Shown here: piece by piece, positions 1 to 11,477 of the stretch
Position numbering within the stretch: position 1 is the first letter of the stretch
Layout: each line of letters begins with the position of its first letter
From: Mytilus edulis
Taxonomy: Eukaryota; Mollusca; Bivalvia; Mytilida; Mytilidae
Direction: 5' to 3'
DNA: 64,000 bases
NCBI RefSeq assembly: GCF_963676685.1
Contig: NC_092344.1
Span: forward strand, 48,320,830-48,384,829
Position numbers and translations under genes: made by a program
The notes under the pieces: model-generated
The model's input: only the letters and a program-made list of their open reading frames with translations
Databases searched by the model: none
Told to the model about the DNA's origin: nothing

Positions 1-296
1 TAAACCCATGTCAAGCACTTGAAATTATTTTAAGGTATCAAAAGAATACTAAAAGTTATTTATAAATTTCTAATTATTGGTATTGAAAAAGATGGGTATT
101 TTTTTCAGATGAAACAACTGAGTCTTGTACATTAACTTAGTAAAGCTTAACTCAAAACATTGTAACATTTGAAAATAGCTTAATAAGATATAATAAATAG
201 AAATGATCACGTGCAACGTTTATTTTGGTAATACATGTATGGTTCATGTTGTAAATAATATTTACAGGTATTGAAATTAATTGCAGACTTTCTAAC
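1..296 (+). other. Upstream flank and possible 5' UTR of the TRIM-like gene
   Basis: No coding feature is seen here. A pyrimidine/AT-rich stretch ends in a splice-acceptor-like ttgcag at 281-286, eleven bases before the first ATG. The transcript may therefore carry a spliced non-coding 5' exon that lies outside the window. This is inference; only the AG context is visible. Confidence 0.35.
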
Positions 297-1892
297 ATGT
301 CCACAATGAAACGTGTGCAGTTTGCTGTTTCGGATGAAATGAACCACACTGCAGCATCTATATACGGGTCTGAGTTTTGTCCAAACCATCCTACATATAA
401 AGTCGTATCCTGGTGTTCTACACATGAAATATCAATCTGCATGGTGTGTTTCAAGTTAGATCATGCCAAATGCAAAGGAGTTGAACCACTCGAGGAGGCA
501 ATCAAAAGTACAAATTCTAAAGCCGAGTTAAAATCTTTAAGACAACGCGTTGAAGAAACTAGAAATATCTTCAAACGCCTAGTAAAAGACAGAAATCACA
601 ATATTGATGCCCTTGAAAATCAAAAAGATGTTCTCAAAGCTGATGTTAAGACGTTCAAAGAAAGAATTTATCAACATCTTGAAAGATTAGAATATCGGTT
701 AGAAAAGGAGATAGATTTAGCTTTAGATCGACATAAACACAAACTTGAAGACCAGATATTTGAATACAATCAAAGGGACGGTACGTTAGCATCCCTTTAT
801 AATGATCTTATACATATAAATGAGGATTCAACTGAAAACCATACTATTTTGTTTTTGAAAGAAGCAAACGTTGTCCAAAGAAAGGAAGAAGAGTTCCTAA
901 AAGGGGATGTAGGATCGCTTAAAAATATTAATCTGCAGTTAAAAATGGACGAAACAGTCAGAAAGGTGGTTGATGTTCCGACAATAGCAAATGTCAAAAT
1001 GGTAGAAAGTTACCCAACAAACCCGCCAGACTTACAATCACTTTCGAAGGACGATAAACAAACTGAAAGCATGCTTATCAAAGTCGAGGAATCGGTAAAA
1101 GAGTACAATATGGACAAATTTAAATTCGTTTTCGAAAGAGATATAGATATAAAACCTACATTTTCGACAAATGCTCTGGTCCCCGAAGTAACTGGTGGCA
1201 TGATTTTACCAGATGGAAGATTATTTGTTGTTGATAAGGTAAATAAACGGTTGCTAGGATACACTGCCAAAGGACAGTTAGCCAAAGAAACCTTCATGGA
1301 ATATGAACCATATGCAATGACATACCTTGATGTAAATAGATTTTATCTTACAGTTCCGAGTCAACAATGCATCGAAATTCGAGATTATGGAGCACTTCAG
1401 TATTCCGAAAAGATTGATATAAAACATCATGTTTCTGGAATTTCGTCCTACGAAGATACCATTGCTGTCGTTTGCGAAAATTTTGGCATTGCTCTTTTGG
1501 ACCAAACAGGAACAATGGTGAACAAAATAGCAATGAAAGGAAACAAAGAGGGTCCATTACATCTTTTAGGGAAAACTATTTGCTACGCTGAAAGTAAGAA
1601 AGGAACCATTCATGTATTAAGCGTTTCCGGAGAAATTAAATTTACGACTACCGTAAAAGGTTTAGGATACGTCCAAGGAATAGCGGTATTACGAGACAGC
1701 AGTTTCCTCGTTTCAAGGTCAAGTCCAGGAAACAAAGTCACGTGGCATTTTTCCCCTGACGGTCACCAACAAGCATTGCGTGAAGAGTTTGAATCCTTTA
1801 AATCGCCACGTTCAATAACTTACGAAAAGAAATTAAAGAAGTTGTTTGTCGCAAATGGAGTGCGAACAATATCAATTTTCAGAGAAGTATAG
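297..1892 (+). CDS. B-box / coiled-coil / beta-propeller protein (RING-less TRIM-like)
   Basis: A 531-residue single-exon ORF. Residues 28-59 fit a B-box type 2 zinc finger with spacing C28-x2-H31-x8-C40-x2-H43-x4-C48-x2-C51-x4-H56-x2-C59. Residues about 76-200 are charged and heptad-like, consistent with the TRIM coiled coil that drives dimerisation. Residues about 285-530 contain repeated short strands with G-x-x-x-x-D-G turns (for example around 300-320 and 440-450), as in NHL/six-bladed beta-propellers of TRIM2/3/71-like proteins. No RING finger precedes the B-box, so ubiquitin ligase activity is not supported from this sequence; it could act as an adaptor or partner of RING-bearing TRIMs. 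Such B-box/propeller genes are greatly expanded in bivalves (known) and often discussed in innate immunity (not shown here). The first ATG is used; a second in-frame ATG lies three codons later. The ORF is intact, and the 5' leader may be spliced. Confidence is high for the architecture and low for the exact role. Confidence 0.85.
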   Translation: MSTMKRVQFAVSDEMNHTAASIYGSEFCPNHPTYKVVSWCSTHEISICMVCFKLDHAKCKGVEPLEEAIKSTNSKAELKSLRQRVEETRNIFKRLVKDRNHNIDALENQKDVLKADVKTFKERIYQHLERLEYRLEKEIDLALDRHKHKLEDQIFEYNQRDGTLASLYNDLIHINEDSTENHTILFLKEANVVQRKEEEFLKGDVGSLKNINLQLKMDETVRKVVDVPTIANVKMVESYPTNPPDLQSLSKDDKQTESMLIKVEESVKEYNMDKFKFVFERDIDIKPTFSTNALVPEVTGGMILPDGRLFVVDKVNKRLLGYTAKGQLAKETFMEYEPYAMTYLDVNRFYLTVPSQQCIEIRDYGALQYSEKIDIKHHVSGISSYEDTIAVVCENFGIALLDQTGTMVNKIAMKGNKEGPLHLLGKTICYAESKKGTIHVLSVSGEIKFTTTVKGLGYVQGIAVLRDSSFLVSRSSPGNKVTWHFSPDGHQQALREEFESFKSPRSITYEKKLKKLFVANGVRTISIFREV

Positions 1893-2594
1893 TGACGCTG
1901 AGTTATTCTGAATGATCATATGAATGAAATTCGAAAAGTAGAAGATTTGAAATTATAAAACTTTATGATGTTCATTTTGTTATAACAAAGTGTAAATGTT
2001 GGTAGCGGACTAGCTAAGTTGTCGTTGGTTCATGTCTGTAATATTTGTTTTCATGTATAAATTTTAAATAAGGTCAGTTTGCGTTCTCTTTTGAATCATG
2101 TCATTGTATTGTAGTGTACTAAGTATACGGAAAGGAAACGAGCGCTGTACGGAGATTGATGTGTTGCATGAGAACGAATTACAAAACGTATAATTATGAC
2201 AGAACAGACTAGTTACTAAAAACAAAAGTGTACTGGCAATTTATGGTCTTCAAATTATCTTTATGCCATACAAAGATCTAAATCGCACTAAAATTGTACA
2301 CTTCTGCTTTTCTTTTTTTAGAATTCAATTCTTTATTTACGCACTGACATAAAATATGTGTTACATGAGGACGAATTACAAATCAAATACAATAAAATTT
2401 AATGACAGAATAGACAGGATGCTAAAAATAAAATCAATTTACTAAATGAGAATATATATAGTTTCTGCTGTGTTTATTTTACGAAAAATCTCGAAATGTA
2501 CCTCAACTAAATTTAGCCTGTGGAAATTGGAGCCTTTTCTTAATTAAATTTATCAACGAAAAATTTAAAAAGGTGTGTTATAATAAATAAAAAA
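1893..2594. other. 3' flank of the TRIM-like gene, no gene seen
   Basis: AT-rich, with stops in all frames. No canonical AATAAA is close to the stop codon; an AAATAA-like variant occurs near 2066. Nothing else is recognised. Confidence 0.4.
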
Positions 2595-2850
2595 AAGTAA
2601 AATCACAAAAATACCGAACTCAGGGGAAAATCAAATCGGAAATTAAAGTCTAATCACATGCTAAAAATCAAATGACAAAACACATAAAAAACGAATGGAC
2701 AACAACAGTCATATTCCTGACTTGGTACAGGCATTTTCAAATGTAGAAAATGGTGGATTAAACCTGGTTTTATAGTGCTAAACCTCTCACTTTGTACGAC
2801 AGTGTCATCAAATTCGGATATATTTACAATATGATGCGTGAACTAAACAG
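2595..2850 (-). repeat. Dispersed repeat family R1
   Basis: Shares a long stretch (containing acttggtacaggcatttt and a following aacctggttt/aacctctcac block) with 44985-45190 and 49850-50020 in the same orientation, and with 22190-22340 and 31980-32130 in the opposite one. It is non-coding and lacks clear terminal repeats. Identified only by internal recurrence in this window. Confidence 0.7.
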
Positions 2851-4109
2851 ACAGAAACTCTAGCTTAAATTGTAGGAGAGTAAGAAAGATAACTCTAAAC
2901 TGTATTAATTCTATTTTAGTAGATAGCTATTTAGGGCAATAATTTTTTATTTTAAACCGTGATACTTATTTCTGATGCGTCAGACCGTTACTTGACCTAA
3001 TAATAGTGTAGCCAACTCTGAAAAATGTACCTGGAACGATTTATGCTGTTCTGTTTTTTATTTTCTTTTTCTTTTTTTTTTTTATTTCGTTTTGATTTTG
3101 AGGCTGCCAGAGATTATAAATAGTTAGTAACTAAAACAATTGGTATTGTTTTTGTTTAACTGTATGGTTATTTTCAAAAATTTGAGTTTTCTCTATTTCG
3201 GTACTATAAATTATGATTCTTCTCCGTGTATTATCCATCTCTTTAGCAGATCTAATACCCCTTCCATATATCTTTAAATTACTCATATATAGTTGAGTGG
3301 TACGTAAGTGTAATTACTGAACGTATCTATATTTCCAAACTAAATATTTTTGAGAGTTCATACTTAAGGTAATCTATACTGCATCCTTGTCTTTCATTTG
3401 TATCATGCAACAAGGGAAAGAACCAGTCTAGAAGTGAGTTAGCAATATGGAACGGGGACCCAATTATTTGCCCCATTGGAACGCATTGAAAATCATAGTA
3501 AATACATAGGGTCCTGTTCAATAAATAATTTTGATAGCCACCTTGGGACTTCTGGTTCATGTTAGGCATTCATTTTGAAGTGTCTAATTACAATCTCAGT
3601 GCCTCATGACCGGCATTCCGTTGCAAAATTTTGTTTTTATTGACAACAGGGTCAGTCTGTCTACTTCCGGGAAAGAATAAAGGCTAGAATTTAGGCAATT
3701 TACTCTATGTACTGACGCCAGATTACATTTAAATCAATCAAAATTTTTACAGAAATTCAAACAAGAAAGCCTACCCTTTCAAATAAATCTACATTCAGTT
3801 ACAGAACTAGTGAAATAATAACACTACACAATTTATAACAAAAGTTATATATTTTTTTTAAGAACTACATTCGTGGGTACCGGACTGGTTGCCCTAACTG
3901 GGATCCTATTCCATATACGGAAGCAGCCATCTTTGATTTGCTACAAGTATTATAATACTAGGTAATCAATTTTGCGGTATTGTTCATAGTTTTGGGTGAA
4001 AAACAAATTCAATACATTCTGATATTATGAATTTGTAAATTACAAAAAACGCATTTTTTTCATGTACTAGGTGAAATCTTTAATTTTCTGTTTACTAGAC
4101 TCGGTCTTT
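2851..4109. other. Intergenic, nothing recognised
   Basis: AT-rich sequence with homopolymer T tracts near 3050-3085. An 80-codon open frame on the minus strand at 3327-3569 has no recognised domain and is not supported as a gene. Confidence 0.4.
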
Positions 4110-4500
4110 TCGTGTTTATACGCCCGTCAATATTTTGACAGGACGTATTATAGTATACAAATGTCTGGCGTCCGTCTGTCCATTCGTCCGTCGTACCGTC
4201 CGTCCGTCTGTTTATCGTAAACCTTTCGCACCGTCACTTGAGAACAACTTACCCAAATTTCATGAGACTTAACATAGTTGTATCTTATGATGGTGAAACG
4301 ATCTGTATTTTTTTTGGTGAAGAAAAATTAAACTTTTTGAGTTAAGGGACTTTTTTTCACATTTCGCACCGTATATCAATTTAACGATTTATGATTATTT
4401 CTTAAAATTTTACACACTTCTTAGTTATATCAATCTAATTAAAAGATCTGTATAATTTTTGTTGATGATTCAAAATTATAATTTAGAGTTGTTGAGTTTT
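4110..4500 (+). repeat. GTCC-rich dispersed repeat (R5-like)
   Basis: Contains a run of gtcc/gtctg units at about 4165-4215 followed by AT-rich sequence. Comparable gtcc- or ggac-rich runs occur at 32690-32715, 48135-48185 and 50685-50710, each next to a related block, so this belongs to a dispersed family. No coding potential. Confidence 0.5.
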
Positions 4501-4530
4501 TTGTAAAAAATGGCGCCGTAACACGGAAAC

Positions 4531-4951
4531 TAGAATGAAATTCAAAACAGTGTAGCTTTGGCCATTGATTGACACATTAAATTCATCCATTGACTGGGAC
4601 AATTTACGTGAACGTTTGTCTGTAACGACCACTGTTCACGACGTACCTACGATAGACATTTAAACTGGGGTCACCAAAGGTTTCTTAACGCCTTTAATTA
4701 TAAAATAATTCGAAAAATTAATCAGGAATAACCTTTAGGTTTTAAACATCGTGTTATTTCTGATTAATTTTTCGAATTACTTTATTTATGTGTTGAGAAC
4801 CTTTGGTGACCCCATAGTTTAAGTGTCTTTAAAAAGTACACAGTGAGCAGTGGTCGTTACATACAAACGTTCACCTAAATTGTCCCAGTCAATGGATGAA
4901 TTTAATGTGTCAATCAATGGCCACAACTACACTGTTTTGAATTTCATTCTA
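4531..4951. mobile_element. Long palindromic (foldback/MITE-like) element
   Basis: The left arm from 4531 (tagaatgaaattcaaaacag) is the near-perfect inverse of the right arm ending at 4951. Both arms run about 200 bp and meet near 4741 with a short AT-rich centre. The pairing continues through the shared blocks ggtcaccaaagg, attcatccattgactggg and tttttcgaatta. There is no ORF. The structure is seen directly; classification as a non-autonomous DNA element is inferred from the symmetry. Confidence 0.8.
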
Positions 4952-5929
4952 TGTATGATAATTGCATAAAACTTTACACACAAGACGACGGGCGTAGCAT
5001 GCGCTCGTGGCACAGCTGTTTATTATTTTTATTTTGCCATATTTCTTTGACTTTTGGTCTTTGATTGCTTCCATGTTATTTTTCACCTCCTTTTTTTCAG
5101 ACAAGGCATACCTTATATTAAGATTTGTTGCGCGTGTATTTTTTTTTTATACATAATAATTATGATGTTCATATTATACATGTTATAGCCTATTGGCTTA
5201 TTGGTGAAAGAAGTTAAAGAAATTTTTAGAAAGTCCTAATATAAAGGAAGAAAATTTTACGATTTTTATAATTAATAGTTTCATGATTTAATATCTGATA
5301 CTTCTCCCATCGCTTTTGTGTTATGTCACATAGCTATTGATGAATAATAACAGTTTTATAATGCTACAATAGTTTCATAGATAATCATAATACATTAATA
5401 TTGTAGATGCAATTACCATTATTAGCTGATATTTCATTCATGCATGAATGCTGGAATAATTACTCATAATTAGTATGGAAGAACATGATCTATTCATTAG
5501 TTGTTAAAGGCTTTGAAATAGCTTCCAGTAACTGGACGAAATCGTTTTCAGCGGCCCCGTTTTCAGACACTGTGTGTCTATTGTCTTTATTTTAGTAGTT
5601 TTTAGCCAATCTGCCGAGTCGAGACTTTATGGGTCCATTCGTATTATTTTGACTATGTGATATGGACGTTTCGTATTGATGACGGCCATACATTGACCTA
5701 TAATAGCTATTCATTTCTGTGTCATGTTGTTCTCTTGTGGAGAATTGTCTAATTGACAGTCATACCACATCTTCTCTTTTATCTTTTACAATTTTTTTTC
5801 TTATTTCTTGTGTTTTGTTGTTCTACCTGTGTACCAGGTTTGTAGGATAGTTAGCGCTTTCAGACATACATGTTTAACATTGCTACATTCTATATGTGTT
5901 AATTCTAAGTTAGAAGCCTATAATGAAGT
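4952..5929. other. Intergenic with a small dispersed-repeat fragment
   Basis: No gene seen. The block at about 5690-5785 (ttgttctcttgtggagaatt, then a catacc/atcttc segment) is an inverted relative of the R4 repeat at 32415-32545 and 34205-34400. The rest is AT-rich and unassigned. Confidence 0.45.
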
Positions 5930-6290
5930 GGTTGTGGATGTTTGATAGAATGAAGGATGGAAACAGGGAAGGTGTCAAAGAGATAACTACTCAACCGAAG
6001 AGCAGAAAACAATCCAAGAGCACCAATGGGTTTCCAATGCCACCACGGATGCGGTAAGGTATTCAACTTCTCCTTTAACAATAATGTATGTTTATCATAG
6101 AAATGGACGCTGCACTTAACTCCAAGAGATAGAAATAAATCAAAATCTAAAAAAATAAGCAAGACTAATAGGCTAGTGGCTCCTATCTTAGGAAAGACAG
6201 ACAAATGCAGCGGGGTTAAATATGTTTTGTCAGATCTCAACCCTCTCATATACATATAGCCAATGAGAAATAAACAAATTCTCTTCAAAA
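5930..6290 (-). repeat. Diverged copy of the Penelope-like element 3' region
   Basis: Recognisable blocks (caaagagataactactcaac, a ccaatgggt segment, gcggggttaaa, cagatctcaaccctc) match the order in 55725-56060, the 3' region of the reverse-transcriptase element. This copy is much more diverged. The 127-codon open frame across it is therefore fortuitous. Confidence 0.55.
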
Positions 6291-7284
6291 CAAACAGTAA
6301 AACTCAGATTAAAAGGTGTTCTAGTCCGATGAACAGAAGAAACTAATACAAATGTCTGCCATATTTGTGTCTTTTATTGTAGTGGCATAAACCAAGCAGA
6401 TGGTTTTTTTTTGTTAGAACTGGCTCATATTCTTTTTTTTACAGTGGATGACCGTTAGGGCAATCCCGTATCATGTTGCCTGCGCCTGACATTTTTACCC
6501 ACGTGACTTTCGTTTTAGACTGATAATAAAAAAAAAAACAGTTTTAAAGAACATAGATAAATGATATGAAAATATTTTGTCGTGAAAATATATATATTAA
6601 TTACAAATCAAGAATATCGAAAAATTGTGTTAACGCATGCGGAAAAACAATTTGCCAAAAAACTCTGGAAAACCATGAAGTGTACTTGCACTGCACTATT
6701 ATCATCATAGTAGAATAGAATGATATACAAAATGAAATATATATAGCTGTTATACAAATATTAATACGATATAATATATTACAACAAACCAGGGTATACT
6801 GATAACAACTGAATATATCACTACAATATAATATATATCACGATGAGGTTGGAAAGACTTGTCATTTATTCATCATCCACACCAGAACTTTTCTCCGAAA
6901 TAAATATGTCTATGTACCTTAACCTAACTTTCATGTATCATAGAAATGTGATTTTTATCCGAGACACGTGCTTGTAACCATCCACAAGAACTTGCGGTCA
7001 TCCGATGTTCAGTACTTCAGTCCTTTGATTTTTCATGTCGAAGCCTTTTGTACCTGTACCTGATTATACGGTATAGGTTTTGTTAACTGTTGAATGCAGT
7101 AATATGGTGAACTAGAATTGCTTAAATTTGCTTCGTTTAGACTGTTGAATATTTGTCTAATTGGAAATCATACCACATCTTATTTTATAGACATCGACCG
7201 ACTATACTATTTTAGTACTATATATTACTTGTATTTTTAAAATAAATAAATTGAAAATGATTCACTGAGCTTGAAAACATTTCA
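6291..7284. other. Intergenic, nothing recognised
   Basis: AT-rich, including TA-rich stretches near 6720-6840. No ORF with family features and no convincing inverted or tandem structure noted. Confidence 0.4.
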
Positions 7285-8039
7285 ATTGTGTAAACTTGTT
7301 TGGTATTATACTATGAATTTCTATAACTATGTATTCATTTCTACTGGGTTTGACTAGTCTGAAAACTTTTGTTAAACCACACGTTGATTGAAATTTTCTT
7401 GCGTTACCTCATCTATATCCTTTTGGAACATTGCGTCGTGCAAAAACTGTAAATTCAGAAATTATTCATTACGATTGAAATATTGCATTGGACAAAGGTA
7501 AAACGTAAGATTAATTCCTGCGCGTTGAGGAAATGGAGCATACACTGAATAAGTCAATATTTCAAAAGCGAGTTTCCAGCTTTTCAAAACCGACCCCGTT
7601 GCAGTTTTCGCTAAAATAATTACCTCGCAAATATTTCTAGACTTACAGTTATATATTTCATCAATTCGGATGTCCATATAGCACAAATTTTCAAAATTGT
7701 TTTTTTCATGTTTTGGTTCATTTCTCCTCACACAGTGTTCTTGTTGCCTGAAGAAAACGAACTAAGAATGTGTTTCTAGGACACAATTTGTGGCTAACCA
7801 CATCTTGACACACTTATATAACATTGCATTTAATATATGTTCTCATATCAAATAGTACGCATTTGAACTGACTCTTCGTGATTATACCATCTAATGTTAC
7901 TTATCTCGATTTTACAAGTGTAACTATGTTGAAAGTTTATTTTTGGCATATTGCGTTAATCATTATACAGTATTATGTTTTTATCAAACAGTATTATGTT
8001 TTTATTTTACAGTATTTTGTTTTACAGTACATGTATTAT

Positions 8040-8403
8040 GTGTGTTTCTCTGTCCTATATGTTCTCCCATTTATTTGTATTGTAGACCTTTCATGTTATG
8101 TTGTCATTCTAATGTTATGTTTAACATTGCCATAAAAGCGGGAGGTTTGGCATGACACAAAACCAGGTTCAACCCACCATTTTTTTTCTTAAAATGTCCC
8201 GTACCAAGTCAGAAAAATGGCCATTGTTATATTATAGTTTCTTTCTGTGTGTATTACATTTTAATGTTGTGTTTCTGTTGTGTCGTAGTTCTCCTCTTAT
8301 ATTTGAGACGTTTCCCTCAGTTTTAGTTTGTAACCCGGATTAGTTTTATTCTCAATCGATTTATGAATTTCGAATAGCAGTATACTACTGTTGCCTTTAT
8401 TTA
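8040..8403 (+). repeat. Dispersed repeat family R2
   Basis: Blocks such as ttctcctcttatattt, ttccctc.gttttagtttgt and agcagtatactactgttgcc recur at 39505-39645 (same strand) and 46740-47340 (opposite strand), and as a weak copy at 36990-37090. The equivalent position of duplication copy 2 (about 18185-18230) lacks it, so it appears to be an insertion in copy 1. Confidence 0.65.
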
Positions 8404-8715
8404 TAGGAATCATATTAGAATCGATCATACATGTATTAGCTCTTAAAATGTATCTCTCTATGATAAGTGACGACCATTTGACATTCTGAGGGAGGACAGG
8501 AGGATTAATAGAAATTAATAATTGAGTACAAAGTGAACTGAATTAAGCCGAGTAAGGAATATTCCGTCGGATAAAACTGCAAACAAATCTAACGGGTCTA
8601 TTTGACCAAACAAAAAACATATAAAATATCAAATGTTCGACCCTCGTCTCTGAAGCACAATCGCATAGTACAAGTAATTTAAATTTATAGTGTTTCCCTT
8701 TAAAAGCTATCGCTA

Positions 8716-10052
8716 CGGGGCGCCGAAAGGGACTCTTGTGGTTTTGTACAAAATTCAATTCTGTCATAACAAAATCATTTTTGTCTTACAAAACTATGTG
8801 CTACAGACTTGTTTTGTGAGAACTTTAATTTTGTGATGACAAAATTCATTTGTGTAGACAAAATTCATTTTTGTAGACAAGATTCATATTTGTCATGACA
8901 AAAGTCAATTTTGTCTAAAAGGTATGCAAATATAAACATATTTGCATACAAAATTGACTTTTGTTACCTGATATGGAAATTAAATCACAAAAGTGAGACA
9001 AAATTGACTTTTGTGAGACAAAATTGACTTTTGTGAGACAAAATTGATTTTTGTGAGACAAAATTCAATTTTGTGAGACAAAATTCAATTTTGTCAATTT
9101 TGTTGAGACAAAAGTCAATTTTGTTAATTTTGTTGAGACAAAAGTCAATTCTGTCAATTTTGTTGAGACAAAAATCAATTTTGTTGAGACAAAAGTCAAT
9201 TTTGTTAATTTTGTTGAGACAAAAGTCAATTTTGTAAATTTTGTTGAGACAAAAGTCAATTTTGTCAATTTTGTTGAGACAAAAGTCAATTTTGTGACGA
9301 CAAAATTCATTTTTGTGACGACAAAATTCAATTTTGTAACAACAAAATTGACTTTTATGAGACAAAATTGACTTTCGTGAGACAAAAATCAATTTTGTTG
9401 AGACAAAATTCAATTTTGTCAATTTTGTTGAGACAAAAGTCAATTTTGTCAATTTTGTTGAGACAAAAGTTAATTTTGTCTCACAAAAGTCAATTCTGTC
9501 AATTTTGTTGAGACAAAAGTCAATTTTGTCAATTTTGTTGAGACAAAAGTCAATTTTGTCTCACAAAAGTCAATTCTGTCAATTTTGTTGAGACAAAAGT
9601 CAATTTTGTCAATTTTGTTGAGACAAAAGTCAATTTTGTCAATTTTGTTCAGACAAAATTCAATTTTGTCAATTTTGTTGAGACAAAATTCAATTTTGTC
9701 AATTTTGTTGAGACAAAATTCATTTTTGTCAATTTTGTGTAACAAAAGTCGATTTTGTATGCAAATTAGTTCACAGAAACCAAACTAAACTAATTTGAAT
9801 ACAAAATTGACTTTTGTCGCCCAATTTTCAAATTAGGTAACAAAATTCAAGTCTGTGTAACAAAAATGAATTTTGTCATGACAAAAGTGACTTTTGTCCG
9901 CTGATAGATAATTTTGTATGACAAAATTTTAAATTTGTAGTATGATACAAATTTTGTTAAACTGAACTTATTTTTGTTGAACAAAAGTCACTTTTGTCCG
10001 TACAAAATTGAATTTTGAGTACAAAACCACAAGAGTCCCATTCGGCGCCCCG
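8716..10052. mobile_element. Foldback element with long inverted termini, copy 1 of 2
   Basis: A 1337-bp unit with near-identical inverted ends: cggggcgccgaaagggactc at the left, and its inverse, with one mismatch, at the right. Terminal pairing extends about 48 bp. The interior is built from short self-complementary units such as acaaaagtcaattttgt and acaaaattgacttttgt, arranged as degenerate 20-30-bp tandem repeats. A TA flanks each outer side (cgcTA before, TAatc after), compatible with a TA target duplication. No transposase or real ORF is present; the long open frames rich in N-F-C-L-N-K repeats are periodicity artefacts. The paralogous site in duplication copy 2, near 19258, is empty. 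Confidence 0.85.
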
Positions 10053-10057
10053 TAATA

Positions 10058-11415
10058 CGGGGCGCCGAAAGGGACTCTTGTGGTTTTGTACAAAATTCAA
10101 TTCTGTCATAACAAAATCATTTTTGTCTTACAAAACTATGTGCTACAGACTTGTTTTGTGAGAACTTTAATTTTGTGATGACAAAATTCATTTGTGTAGA
10201 CAAAATTCATTTTTGTAGACAAGATTCATATTTGTCATGACAAAAGTCAATTTTGTCTAAAAGGTATGCAAATATAAACATATTTGCATACAAAATTGAC
10301 TTTTGTTACCTGATATGGAAATTAAATCACAAAAGTGAGACAAAATTGACTTTTGTGAGACAAAATTGACTTTTGTGAGACAAAATTGATTTTTGTGAGA
10401 CAAAATTCAATTTTGTGAGACAAAATTCAATTTTGTCAATTTTGTTGAGACAAAAGTCAATTTTGTTAATTTTGTTGAGACAAAAGTCAATTCTGTCAAT
10501 TTTGTTGAGACAAAAATCAATTTTGTTGAGACAAAAGTCAATTTTGTTAATTTTGTTGAGACAAAAGTCAATTTTGTAAATTTTGTTGAGACAAAAGTCA
10601 ATTTTGTCAATTTTGTTGAGACAAAAGTCAATTTTGTGACGACAAAATTCATTTTTGTGACGACAAAATTCAATTTTGTAACAACAAAATTGACTTTTAT
10701 GAGACAAAATTGACTTTCGTGAGACAAAAATCAATTTTGTTGAGACAAAATTCAATTTTGTTGAGACAAAATTCAATTTTGTCAATTTTGTTGAGACAAA
10801 AGTCAATTTTGTCAATTTTGTTGAGACAAAAGTTAATTTTGTCTCACAAAAGTCAATTCTGTCAATTTTGTTGAGACAAAAGTCAATTTTGTCAATTTTG
10901 TTGAGACAAAAGTCAATTTTGTCTCACAAAAGTCAATTCTGTCAATTTTGTTGAGACAAAAGTCAATTTTGTCAATTTTGTTGAGACAAAAGTCAATTTT
11001 GTCAATTTTGTTCAGACAAAATTCAATTTTGTCAATTTTGTTGAGACAAAATTCAATTTTGTCAATTTTGTTGAGACAAAATTCATTTTTGTCAATTTTG
11101 TGTAACAAAAGTCGATTTTGTATGCAAATTAGTTCACAGAAACCAAACTAAACTAATTTGAATACAAAATTGACTTTTGTCGCCCAATTTTCAAATTAGG
11201 TAACAAAATTCAAGTCTGTGTAACAAAAATGAATTTTGTCATGACAAAAGTGACTTTTGTCCGCTGATAGATAATTTTGTATGACAAAATTTTAAATTTG
11301 TAGTATGATACAAATTTTGTTAAACTGAACTTATTTTTGTTGAACAAAAGTCACTTTTGTCCGTACAAAATTGAATTTTGAGTACAAAACCACAAGAGTC
11401 CCATTCGGCGCCCCG
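10058..11415. mobile_element. Foldback element with long inverted termini, copy 2 of 2
   Basis: A 1358-bp direct-orientation copy of the preceding element, separated from it by only TAATA (10053-10057). By eye the copies are almost identical; the one clear difference is one extra 21-bp internal unit near 10737-10760. The near identity suggests a very recent tandem duplication or sequence homogenisation. It is non-coding. Confidence 0.85.
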
Positions 11416-11477
11416 TAATCGCGACACAACACGTTTTTTTTTGTAATTGATTGATATAAATGTCTCAAACGATACTT

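Noticed and set aside
3327-3569. 80-codon minus frame containing VPMGQIIGSPF, reminiscent of an RT motif B
   Set aside because: Too short, with no neighbouring RT motifs in any frame and no catalytic YxDD; kept as unassigned.
5905-6288. 127-codon minus-strand frame with hydrophobic start
   Set aside because: Overlaps a diverged copy of the Penelope-like element's 3' non-coding region; not conserved as protein.
8985-9745. Open frames of 91-155 codons rich in N-F-C-L-N-K repeats
   Set aside because: They are produced by the stop-free 20-30-bp palindromic repeat units on both strands; the same occurs in the second copy at 10327-11151. No domain or codon signal.
10327-11151. Same repeat frames in foldback copy 2, and the idea of a CRISPR-like array
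   Set aside because: Units are contiguous and degenerate, with no unique spacers, and the context is a eukaryotic TIR element.
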